NCBI GenBank assembly: GCA_021780215.1
Contig: JAJXZD010000041.1
Location: 1 to 47,833 of the forward strand
DNA from: Acidobacteriota bacterium
GTDB taxonomy: Bacteria > Acidobacteriota > Terriglobia > Acidiferrales > UBA7541
Reading direction: 5' to 3'
Length of the DNA: 47,833 bases
The position numbers and the translations under genes were made by a program. Position 1 is the first letter of the stretch. Each line of letters begins with the position of its first letter. Shown here one piece after another: positions 30,455 to 37,762 of this stretch. The notes under the pieces are model-generated. The model did not search any database. It saw only the letters and a program-made list of their open reading frames with translations, and was not told where the DNA came from.

Positions 30455-31747
30455 CTATCGCAGTGCCGTCTGACGGCCCGGCGAGGCGTTGGCGGCGACA
30501 GCCGTATTTCCAGATAGCAGGGAAGGCATTTCGGCCAGGGCCTGATCCCGGGCCGCGACGAACTTCTTCCAGTCGCTTCGGGCCACGGGATTGGAGGGCG
30601 GCAGCGGCAGGCGCTCGAAATTCAGGAAGCGCCCGTGCAGCTCGATGCGGAAATCAAGGTGCGGGCCGGTAGCCAGGCCGGTCATGCCCACCAGGCCGAT
30701 CCGCTGGCCCTGCTCCACGCGCGCCCCGTTGTGCACCAGGATTCTGGAAAGGTGCATGTAGTACGTCGTATAGCCGTTGCTGTGCTGTACCTTCACCAAG
30801 TTTCCATCCCCGCCCTTTCGTCCTGCGAAGATGACCCGGCCGTCGCCGATTGTTTGCACCGGAGTGCCTGTGGGAGCGCCGTAGTCAATTCCCAGGTGCG
30901 GGCGGTACTGCTTCAGGATGGGATGGAAGCGGTGATAGCTGAAATGCGACGTAATGGGCGCGGCGAACTTCAGCGGAGAATGCAAAAAGGCCTTCTTCAT
31001 GGATTTCCCGTCGGGAGTGTAATAGGCCGGATTTCCCAGTGCGTCGTGGAAGAGAACGGCGCGATAGGCATGGCCGGCATTCACGTACTCCGCGGCGAGG
31101 ATGCGCCCGTATTCAGAGAATTCACCGTTGGCCAGCGTCTTTTTCTCAACCACCACGCGGAAGGTGTCGCCCGGCCGGGGATCGGTGTAGAAGTCCAGAT
31201 CCCACCCGAAAATGGCCGCCAGGCGCAGGGCCAACTCGGGTTTTTCCCCCGCGTCCGTGATGCCCTGGAAAAGCGAGTCGCGAATCTCCCCGCTTACACC
31301 CGAAACTTCAGTCCGCATAGGGACCGTTTCGATCGCCGCGCTGAAATCCTTTCCTTCGGGTTCAATCGCGAGCACGCGGTCCGGCTCAATCCAATAGCGA
31401 ACCTCGCGCAGGCTGCCAAGCACCGAACGCCCCACGGCGAGTTCGTTGCCCGCGCGCATCCGGCGCAAATCAAACACCGACTGCGCCGAAGCCGCCATGC
31501 GCGCTGCGGTGGCTGGCTCGATACCGGCGCCCTGCAGGAGGTCTCTGAAGCGCTGTCCGGATGGTACGGAGCGTTTTGTGAACAGGACCACCTGGGCCTG
31601 AATCCGCTGCGCTTCGCTTTGCGCCTGGGCGGCTTCCGCGCTGAGGGACCTCTCCGCCGCGCGCCGCGTCCACCACGACGCGCCGATGGCCGCCAGCGCC
31701 AGGGCCGCAATCCCCAGCCAGATTCCCCATCTGCTTCCGCTGCTCAT
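30455..31747 (-). CDS. Membrane-anchored M23 (LytM-type) peptidase
   Basis: The 430-residue product has one N-terminal membrane segment (about 7-25), a helical stalk, a LysM/OapA-like middle region (about 60-240) and a C-terminal M23 domain (about 262-400). M23 enzymes cut peptidoglycan crosslinks or activate amidases. The HxxxD zinc motif is present as PHLGIDYG (His284, Asp288), MHLSR supplies His332, and the last motif is TGPHLDFRIEL (His363, Asp365). In the standard HLHF motif the second residue of this pair is His; here it is Asp. The enzyme may use Asp as ligand or be a non-catalytic activator. The ATG at 31747 follows GGAG. It diverges from rsmI. Confidence 0.88.
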   Translation of the reverse strand: MSSGSRWGIWLGIAALALAAIGASWWTRRAAERSLSAEAAQAQSEAQRIQAQVVLFTKRSVPSGQRFRDLLQGAGIEPATAARMAASAQSVFDLRRMRAGNELAVGRSVLGSLREVRYWIEPDRVLAIEPEGKDFSAAIETVPMRTEVSGVSGEIRDSLFQGITDAGEKPELALRLAAIFGWDLDFYTDPRPGDTFRVVVEKKTLANGEFSEYGRILAAEYVNAGHAYRAVLFHDALGNPAYYTPDGKSMKKAFLHSPLKFAAPITSHFSYHRFHPILKQYRPHLGIDYGAPTGTPVQTIGDGRVIFAGRKGGDGNLVKVQHSNGYTTYYMHLSRILVHNGARVEQGQRIGLVGMTGLATGPHLDFRIELHGRFLNFERLPLPPSNPVARSDWKKFVAARDQALAEMPSLLSGNTAVAANASPGRQTALR

Positions 31748-31937
31748 ATTTCTCCGAGAACGCAGTTGCGTGAGTAGGCAGCATAACGCAGGGCGGGAGC
31801 GGCGAAAAAGAGAAAAAGCCTGCCCCATCTACATGGTGGTAAACCCGTGCGGCTGTGTCCGGATTTGCCTCGTGGCTTGCAAAAGACTGCCACGCGCCGT
31901 ACGCTCATTCTGCCGCGCCGTTCGCGCCGGCCAATCT

Positions 31938-32822
31938 ATGTCGCAAAGCGAAGCCAAGGGAAACGAAAAGGGAGCGGGGCGCCTCTACGTGGTTGCCACG
32001 CCGATTGGCAACCTCGAGGACATCACCCTGCGCGCTTTGCGCGTGCTCAAGGAAGCCGACGTGATCGCCTGCGAGGACACCCGCGAGACCCTGAAACTGC
32101 TTTCGTATTTCGGCATCTCGAAGCGTTTGGTGAGCTACCACGAGCACAACGAGATGACTCGAGCTGCGGAAATCGTCATCGAGCTGGAGCAGGGCGCCAG
32201 GGTCGCGCTCGTCAGCGATGCGGGAACGCCCGGCATCTCCGATCCGGGATATCGCCTTGTGCATCTCTGCGCGAGGCATGGCATCCCGGTCGAGCCGATT
32301 CCGGGCCCCTCCGCGTTCGTGGCCGCCCTGGCCGCTTCCGGAATGCCCATTGACGAATTTGTATTCGCCGGATTTCTTCCCGCTCGCGCCACGGCCCGGC
32401 GCAAGGCTCTGCGCGCTCTCGCGGGGGAACCGCGGACCCTGGCCTTCTATGAAGCGCCGCACCGGCTGCTCGACGCGCTGGAGGACGCGCTTGAAATTCT
32501 CGGCAATCGCCCGGCCGTGATTGCGCGGGAGATCACCAAAATCCACGAGGAATTTCTGCGTGGCCACCTTGAGGATCTGGTCGCGGCCGCCCGCAAGAAG
32601 CCGCCAAGGGGAGAAATCACTCTGCTGGTCGGACCGGCCGATGGCGAGATCACGCATAGCACGAGTGGTGGGACAGGTGCTATTCCGTTGGCGCGCCGCG
32701 TTGAGGAGATTGTCAAGGAACGAGGATGCGACCTCAAAGCTGCGTTGAAACAAGCCGCGCGGGAACGCGGTCTCAGCCACCGTGAGGCCTATAAGCAGCT
32801 GTTGATTACCCGAAACGAATAG
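31938..32822 (+). CDS. rsmI: 16S rRNA (cytidine-1402-2'-O)-methyltransferase
   Basis: RsmI 2'-O-methylates C1402 in the decoding centre of 16S rRNA. The 294-residue product has the tetrapyrrole-methylase fold: LYVVATPIGNLEDITLRAL, ACEDTRETLKLLSYFGI, VALVSDAGTPGISDPGYRLV and PVEPIPGPSAFVAALAASG, followed by EAPHRLLDALEDALEILG and KIHEEFLRGHLEDL. The C-terminal region AALKQAARERGLSHREAYKQ is the usual small RsmI tail. ATG 31938 is chosen because conserved sequence starts 13 residues later and the longer upstream frame (Cys/Arg-rich) is not family-like. It is divergent from the M23 gene and followed by a 404-base gap. Confidence 0.94.
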   Translation: MSQSEAKGNEKGAGRLYVVATPIGNLEDITLRALRVLKEADVIACEDTRETLKLLSYFGISKRLVSYHEHNEMTRAAEIVIELEQGARVALVSDAGTPGISDPGYRLVHLCARHGIPVEPIPGPSAFVAALAASGMPIDEFVFAGFLPARATARRKALRALAGEPRTLAFYEAPHRLLDALEDALEILGNRPAVIAREITKIHEEFLRGHLEDLVAAARKKPPRGEITLLVGPADGEITHSTSGGTGAIPLARRVEEIVKERGCDLKAALKQAARERGLSHREAYKQLLITRNE

Positions 32823-33226
32823 TACTGCGGCGGCGGCTTCTGCCGGCGCCGGGCTTGCATGCCATGTGATGCTCCGCACGCTATTTCGTGATAATCGTCA
32901 CAGCGTAAAATCGGCTGCTGGACCCATACTTACGGGGATAAAACGCAGTCCAGGACCCGGATGAGACCGCTGGAGTCCCGCGTGCCTTCGGACGCGGAGG
33001 AGTTTCATTCCCAGGGCTGTGGGGAGCGGAAATACATTATTCCGTGCGCTATATTCCGGTTATAGTAGGTTCAAAGATTCGGGGCGCTAATGCCCCATAG
33101 GGCAATAATCGTTCCGAGAACCATATTCCGTGCGTGAGGTTTGCGTGCGCGCATGGATGCATTGAAGGGATTCATAATAAGGGCCGCAAAGCTGGAACGT
33201 AATAACCAAGATCGGGAGGCATCACA
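32823..33226. other. 404-base gene-free leader with repeats and alternative hairpins
   Basis: No gene is evident. TATTCCGTGCG occurs twice (33038-33048 and 33124-33134). Between them are two mutually exclusive stems: GGGGC/GCCCC (33081-33085 with 33092-33096) and TGCCC/GGGCA (33091-33095 with 33100-33104). A CATAAT -10-like box lies at 33173-33178, and the downstream gene has GGGAGG before its ATG. The layout suggests regulation of the downstream secreted protein, but no known riboswitch is recognised. Confidence 0.4.
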
Positions 33227-33994
33227 ATGGTCATGAAGAGGTCGGGTTTGCTTGTATTTGCAGCGCTTTGCATCGCACTATTATCTGTTGGTGTCTTTGG
33301 ATTGTCCTCGAAGGCCGCAAGAGCAAGTTGGCATGGCAGGGCGCGCGCGGCCAGCCAGAATACCGGAACCATTTCGGGCAAGGTTCTGTTTTCGGGAACG
33401 GCGCTAAAGCGGGCCGCCCTCGACATGCGGTCAGACCCGGTTTGCGCCGGTCAGCATAGCGAGACCGTCCTGGCAGAGGACGGCGAGGTAAATGACAACG
33501 GGACGCTTCCCAACGCTTTCGTCTACATTGCCGAAGTTCCTGGGAAATATAAGGCGCCGTCCACTCCCGTGACCCTGGACCAGACGGGCTGCATGTATGT
33601 CCCGCACGTGCTCGGGATCATGGCGGGGCAGCCGCTGCGCATCGTTTCGCATGATGCGACCACGCACAATGTTCACTTCATGTCCAAGAACAACCGGCAG
33701 TGGAACCAGTCGCAGCAGCCCGGTACCCCTGCCATGACGCACCGCTTCTTTCATCCGGACATCATGGTCCGCGCTCACTGCAACGATCACCCGTGGATGA
33801 GCGCCTACATCGGCGTGACCAGCAACCCCTTCTACGCCGTAACCGGAGACGATGGTACATTCACCATCAAGGGTCTGCCGCCCGGAGAGTACACCGTCAC
33901 CACCTGGACGGCGACCTTCGGAACCCAGGAACAGAAGGTCACCGTTAGCGCTGGAGAGACTGCGGAAGCTAACTTTACCTTCACGCATCAGTAG
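33227..33994 (+). CDS. Secreted cupredoxin-like protein with C-terminal carboxypeptidase-regulatory-like domain
   Basis: ATG 33227 follows GGGAGG by seven bases and yields 255 residues. Residues 5-28 are a signal peptide or membrane anchor. Residues 45-200 form a cupredoxin-like beta domain: NGTLPNAFVYIAEVPGKY, GCMYVPHVLGIMAGQPLRIV, SHDATTHNVHFMSKN and RAHCNDHPWMSAYIGV. Cys185, His188, Met191 and His147 or His150 fit a type-1 copper site (H..C-x2-H-x2-M), so electron transfer in the periplasm is plausible. Residues 201-253 are a carboxypeptidase-regulatory-like beta sandwich (GDDGTFTIKGLPPGEYTVTT). Copper binding is inferred from spacing. The gene stands alone with its own leader and terminator. 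Confidence 0.82.
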   Translation: MVMKRSGLLVFAALCIALLSVGVFGLSSKAARASWHGRARAASQNTGTISGKVLFSGTALKRAALDMRSDPVCAGQHSETVLAEDGEVNDNGTLPNAFVYIAEVPGKYKAPSTPVTLDQTGCMYVPHVLGIMAGQPLRIVSHDATTHNVHFMSKNNRQWNQSQQPGTPAMTHRFFHPDIMVRAHCNDHPWMSAYIGVTSNPFYAVTGDDGTFTIKGLPPGEYTVTTWTATFGTQEQKVTVSAGETAEANFTFTHQ

Positions 33995-34005
33995 ATTCAC
34001 TTAGA

Positions 34006-34100
34006 GCGGACTCTCCGCGACGCCGCTAGACAGAAGTGAATCAGGGCCCTGGCCGCCGGATCTGTTGGAGGATTTGGCCGCCAGGGCCTCTTTTATTTTG
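34006..34100 (+). terminator. Rho-independent terminator of the cupredoxin-like gene
   Basis: GGCCCTGGC (34045-34053) pairs with GCCAGGGCC (34080-34088) in a 9-bp GC-rich stem followed at once by the T-rich TCTTTTATTTT. A small stem GCGGA/TCCGC (34006-34018) precedes it, itself inside the inverted repeat ATTCACTT/AAGTGAAT (33995-34002 and 34034-34041). Confidence 0.75.
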
Positions 34101-34124
34101 TGAGGTTTCCGGCTGCCGCGGGAA

Positions 34125-35126
34125 TCAGTCGGCAGCCACTTCGCCGGAAGGAGCCGCCGCCACGGAAAAGAATTCCTCCACGCGGCTGAGGATTTCACTG
34201 GAGGTTTTCGAGTGGTGAATCGCCTGGCGTAATGCTCCGCCATTGCGGACGCCATGTGAAAAAAAGGTGGCGAACTGCTTCATCTTTCCGATTCCATCGG
34301 GCATGTCGGCCTCGATCAGGCTGCGAAAATAGCCGGTGAGCAGGGTGTAGCGGTCGGTTTCAGATGGCTGGCGGTAACGGCCCGTCCGCCGGTAGTCCTC
34401 AATCTGCTTGAAGATCCAGGGATTCGAAGATGCGGCGCGGCCGATCATCACCGCGTCGCAGCCCGTCTCGGCGGCCATGCGCAGTGCGTCCTCGGGGATG
34501 CGGATGTCCCCATTGCCAATCACAGGGATTCGCACTGCTTCCTTCACGGCGCGAATAATGCCCCAATCCGCATGTCCTGCATAGCCTTGCATGCGCGTGC
34601 GCGGATGGATAGCGATCGCTTCGATGCCGGAACATTCTGCGATGCGGGCCACCTCGGTAGCGACAATGCTGTTTTCGTCCCAGCCCGAACGGATCTTGAT
34701 CGTCAGCGGAATGCGCACAGCGGCGCGCACGGCACAAAACAGCTTTTCGAGGTGCGGCAAATCCCGCAAAAGTCCCGAGCCTCCGCATTTCACCACCTTC
34801 TTCACGGGGCACCCCAGATTGATGTCCACATGGTCGAAACCGAGGTCTTCCGCCAGCGCGGCCGCTGAGGCCATCACGGAGGGGTCGGAGCCGAAAATCT
34901 GCGCGGCCAGCGGCCGCTCGTCCTCCTGGAAATCCAGGTACCGAAGCGTGCGCGCGGCCTTTCGTGCCAGTCCCTCTGCACTGGTGAATTCGGTCATGAT
35001 CAGGCCGCATCCACCCAAGGAGCGAATGACGCGGCGGAAAACAGTGTCGGTAACGCCGGCCATGGGCGCGAGGATCGTCGCCGGGCGGATCGGACGGTCG
35101 CGAACGATCAATTCTTCAAGCGGCAT
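34125..35126 (-). CDS. dusB: tRNA-dihydrouridine synthase
   Basis: Dus enzymes reduce uridines in tRNA D-loops with FMN and NADPH. The 333-residue product opens with TILAPMAGVTDTVFRRVIRS, the FMN-binding start of the TIM barrel. The catalytic Cys106 is in HVDINLGCPVKKVVKCGGSG. EAIAIHPRTRMQGYAGHADW and PVIGNGDIRIPEDALRM carry further FMN and substrate contacts, and CDAVMIGRAASSNPWIFKQI is the phosphate site. A helical C-terminal tRNA-binding domain follows. DusB is the most common bacterial form; assignment among Dus paralogues is inferred. It is the last gene of the long minus-strand operon, 18 bases after the BlaI-like gene. Confidence 0.92.
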   Translation of the reverse strand: MPLEELIVRDRPIRPATILAPMAGVTDTVFRRVIRSLGGCGLIMTEFTSAEGLARKAARTLRYLDFQEDERPLAAQIFGSDPSVMASAAALAEDLGFDHVDINLGCPVKKVVKCGGSGLLRDLPHLEKLFCAVRAAVRIPLTIKIRSGWDENSIVATEVARIAECSGIEAIAIHPRTRMQGYAGHADWGIIRAVKEAVRIPVIGNGDIRIPEDALRMAAETGCDAVMIGRAASSNPWIFKQIEDYRRTGRYRQPSETDRYTLLTGYFRSLIEADMPDGIGKMKQFATFFSHGVRNGGALRQAIHHSKTSSEILSRVEEFFSVAAAPSGEVAAD

Positions 35127-35144
35127 GGTAGATGTCGTAATCCT

Positions 35145-35585
35145 CTATGCGCCCGTGTTTTTCATTTCCCGAGCGGGTTCCGTTTCTGTCGGCGACGCTT
35201 TCTCACATGAAGGGACAATCCGGTCTGCATCGGGAGAGGCATTCAGCTCGGCCAGCAGGGAATCTTTCGAGCCCCCGAAGAAATCGTTCACGATTCGGGC
35301 GATCGCGTTCCGGCGCGCCTCTTGCGCGCTTAATCTTGGACGGTAGACGTACTTTCGCCCATCCTTGCGCCGCTCGACCACTCCCTTGCGCGCCAGCCGG
35401 TCCATGATGGTCATGATGGTGGTATAGGCGCGAGCGCGGCGAGGCGCCAGGCGCTCGCGAATCTCCCGGACCGTCCCTTCGCCCATGGGCCACAGCGTGT
35501 TCATGCAGTCGAGCTCGAGTGGAGCGAGTTCGTCTGGTGATCGCCAGGATGCCCGCCGCTCGCCGGTACGAGGGCCAGATGCCAT
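35145..35585 (-). CDS. BlaI/MecI/CopY-family transcriptional repressor
   Basis: The 146-residue product has the family's winged helix (about 18-95): LAPLELDCMNTLWPMGEGTV, REIRERLAPRRARAYTTIMT, then IMDRLARKGVVERRKDGRKY and VYRPRLSAQEARRNAIARIV with the dimerisation helix. BlaI-type repressors are normally paired with a BlaR1 sensor protease that cuts them; none is encoded nearby, so induction must differ or the partner lies elsewhere. The C-terminal 40 residues are acidic and probably disordered. Its start lies four bases after the HD/OB nuclease stop, so it is transcribed in the surA-like/yhaM-like/dusB operon rather than in a resistance cluster. Confidence 0.88.
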   Translation of the reverse strand: MASGPRTGERRASWRSPDELAPLELDCMNTLWPMGEGTVREIRERLAPRRARAYTTIMTIMDRLARKGVVERRKDGRKYVYRPRLSAQEARRNAIARIVNDFFGGSKDSLLAELNASPDADRIVPSCEKASPTETEPAREMKNTGA

Positions 35586-35589
35586 GGGA

Positions 35590-36624
35590 TCATCCTTTCT
35601 TCAGTGGAGCCGGACGGCCGGCGGTTCGAGCCGAGGGCTGATCCGACGGTCCGCCGGAGGTTCCGGACAGGAATTCCTGGATGCGCAGTATAGAGCGCCG
35701 CAGCGCAGGGTTGCGGTCCGTCCAGGAGCCGCCGGCGGAGCCGCTGGCTGTCAGGCTCGCGCGCATCGCCGCCATCTTGGAATCCATGTCGTCCACGAAA
35801 TGGAGCACGACGGCCTCGGGAAATTGCGGCAGGGAGGGCGAACCAAACTCGTGCGAGCCGTGATGGCTCAGGATCATGTGCTCAACGAGCGTCGCCAGGT
35901 GTTCCGGAAATCCGGGGATGGCCCGGCATTTTTCGCGAGCCAGAGCGGCTCCCATCATGATGTGCCCCAGGAGGCGTCCGTCGTCGGAATAATCAATGGC
36001 CCGCGTGTAGCTCAGCTCGTCAATCTTACCGATGTCGTGGAGCACCACCCCGGCGAGCAGCAAATCAGGATCCAACTCGGGATAGTGTGCCGCCACCGCG
36101 GCTCCCATTTCGATCAGGCTGGAGACGTGTTCGAGCAGGCCGCCCAGGTAGGCGTGGTGCATGGACATGGCCGCCGGAGCGCGCTTCAGGCGAGGCGCGA
36201 TCGCCGGATCCTCGATCACGCTCACGAGCAGCTTCTGCAGCCAGGGATTCTTCATCCCGGCGACGGCCGCGCGAAGGCCCGCAAAGAGCTTTTCGACATC
36301 GGCTTGCGTAGCCGGCAGGAAGTCGTCCAGGTCGTAGTCGTTTTCGGCGACGGGGAGAATCTGATCGAGCGTCAGTTCGGCCCGGCCGTTGTAGAGTTTC
36401 ACACGGCCGCGGACTCGCACAACGTCATCGCGGTCGAATGTCTTCGCGATGGCTTCAAATCCATCCCACATTTTTCCCGGAATCGAACCGGAGCGGTCCC
36501 CAAGGCTCATCTCGAGCCAGGACTTTCCGGTCCGTGCCGAGGTGCGGATTTCCTTCTCGCGGACGAGAAACAGCGTGGAAACGGCCTGGCCGTCCGCGAG
36601 ATCGGCGGCGTACTGGCTTTTCAT
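35590..36624 (-). CDS. YhaM-like 3'-5' exoribonuclease (OB-fold plus HD domain)
   Basis: The 344-residue product has an N-terminal OB-fold (about 15-95, FLVREKEIRTSARTGKSWLE, GKMWDGFEAIAKTF, DVVRVRGRVKLYNGRAEL) and a central HD domain (about 150-300). Metal residues are visible in MSMHHAYLGGLLEHVSSL, LAGVVLHDIGKIDEL, LVEHMILSHHGSHEFGSP and FVDDMDSKM. This two-domain order is that of B. subtilis YhaM, a 3'-5' exonuclease acting on RNA and single-stranded DNA. ATG 36624 shares its A with the surA-like gene's TGA (TGATG), so translation is coupled. The C-terminal 35 residues are a basic, Ser/Pro-rich extension. Confidence 0.87.
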   Translation of the reverse strand: MKSQYAADLADGQAVSTLFLVREKEIRTSARTGKSWLEMSLGDRSGSIPGKMWDGFEAIAKTFDRDDVVRVRGRVKLYNGRAELTLDQILPVAENDYDLDDFLPATQADVEKLFAGLRAAVAGMKNPWLQKLLVSVIEDPAIAPRLKRAPAAMSMHHAYLGGLLEHVSSLIEMGAAVAAHYPELDPDLLLAGVVLHDIGKIDELSYTRAIDYSDDGRLLGHIMMGAALAREKCRAIPGFPEHLATLVEHMILSHHGSHEFGSPSLPQFPEAVVLHFVDDMDSKMAAMRASLTASGSAGGSWTDRNPALRRSILRIQEFLSGTSGGPSDQPSARTAGRPAPLKKG

Positions 36625-37742
36625 CAACCGTTTGCCTTTGGCAACGAATTCTTCTTCTTGCCCTTTTTCTTTGCCGGGGTGTCGGGCGTGGGAGGAACTT
36701 CCTGGATCACCGTTCCTCCGGGAACCGCAGCCGTGTCGGTGTAACCGGGCCGGACCTGGACGTAGCTTTCCTCGCGCAACTGCGCGAGATAAGCACGCAG
36801 GGCCGGCTCCATCTTTTTCTGGTAGATCTTGTCGGTGATTTCGGTCTCCACCTTGTCGAGTGGTTGCAGGCCGGCTTGATAATGCTGGTTGACCTTCAGT
36901 ATCTCGAAGCCGGTCTTGGTTTGCATGACATCGGTGATCTGGTTCCGGTCCAATTTGAACACGGCGTCTTCGATTTGCGGGGCGAGTTGGCCGTGCTCAA
37001 ATTCGCCGAGTTCACCCCCGTTTTTCGCGGTGGGCCCTTCGGAATAGCGCTTGGCGAGCGTTGCGAAGTCCTCCCCCTTCTCGATCCGATTGCGCAGGTC
37101 CTCCGCCCGGGTGCGGACAGCGGCGATTTCCTCCGGGTTTTGCCCCGTAGTTTTCAGGAAAATTTCGGAGAGGTCCACTTCCTCCGGCCTTTGAAACTCG
37201 TCTTTGTGGGCATCGTAGTATTTCTTCACTTCATCGTTGCCGATATCGATGTGGCCGCCCACTTCCCGGCGGATCACTTCCTGCGTCAGCAGGCCGTCGC
37301 GGATCCGCGATTTATAGTCCTCCCAGGAGATGCCCTGCTGCTCAACGGCCTTCTGGAAATCGTCCATGGTTGCGAGATTGTTCTGCTTGCGGATTTCGTC
37401 GAGCCGCTTGACGAGATCGGTTTCGACGTGAACGTCCATATCCTTTGCACGCGCGATCAGCAGTTGCTGGTCAATCAGGTCACGAAGCAGGTTCTTTCTC
37501 CGATTCTCGAGTTCGCTCTGCAGCTTATCGGGAGAGCAGCCCTGGCAGTCCTGCTGCACTTCTTCAGCCAGGTCCTTCGCGGCCTTCTGATAGTCGGAGA
37601 GTGTAATGATCTGGTTGTTTACCCGCGCCACGATGTCTTCGACGATCACGCCCTTTGACTGGGCGGGGCACCGCGCCGGGGCCAGGAGCAGGGCGGCGGC
37701 CGCGGCTACTGGCAAGAGAAAAGAGGTTATTCGTACTTTCAT
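36624..37742 (-). CDS. SurA-like periplasmic peptidyl-prolyl isomerase/chaperone
   Basis: The 372-residue product starts with a signal peptide (KVRITSFLLPVAAAAALLLA, cleavage near CPAQSKG). An N-terminal SurA_N-type chaperone domain (about 30-170) has VEDIVARVNNQIITLSDYQK and NLLRDLIDQQLLIARAKDMD. A single parvulin domain follows (about 205-300): VDLSEIFLKTTGQNPEEIAA, DFATLAKRYSEGPTAKNGGE and LGEFEHGQLAPQIEDAVFKL. Classic SurA has two parvulin repeats; here only one is seen. The C-terminus ends in a Pro-rich and Lys-rich tail. SurA escorts outer-membrane proteins to BAM, which fits the BamD-like gene elsewhere in the window. mfd ends 20 bases upstream; the next gene overlaps its stop. Confidence 0.85.
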   Translation of the reverse strand: MKVRITSFLLPVAAAAALLLAPARCPAQSKGVIVEDIVARVNNQIITLSDYQKAAKDLAEEVQQDCQGCSPDKLQSELENRRKNLLRDLIDQQLLIARAKDMDVHVETDLVKRLDEIRKQNNLATMDDFQKAVEQQGISWEDYKSRIRDGLLTQEVIRREVGGHIDIGNDEVKKYYDAHKDEFQRPEEVDLSEIFLKTTGQNPEEIAAVRTRAEDLRNRIEKGEDFATLAKRYSEGPTAKNGGELGEFEHGQLAPQIEDAVFKLDRNQITDVMQTKTGFEILKVNQHYQAGLQPLDKVETEITDKIYQKKMEPALRAYLAQLREESYVQVRPGYTDTAAVPGGTVIQEVPPTPDTPAKKKGKKKNSLPKANG

Positions 37743-37762
37743 GTTAATTCTCCGCAAAAAGT

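Noticed and set aside
30635-31777. 380-codon plus-strand frame
   Set aside because: Antisense to the M23 peptidase gene; no ribosome site and no recognisable domain.
35485-37658. Two overlapping ~400-codon plus-strand frames
   Set aside because: They are shadows of the HD/OB nuclease and surA-like genes, which have clear domains on the other strand.
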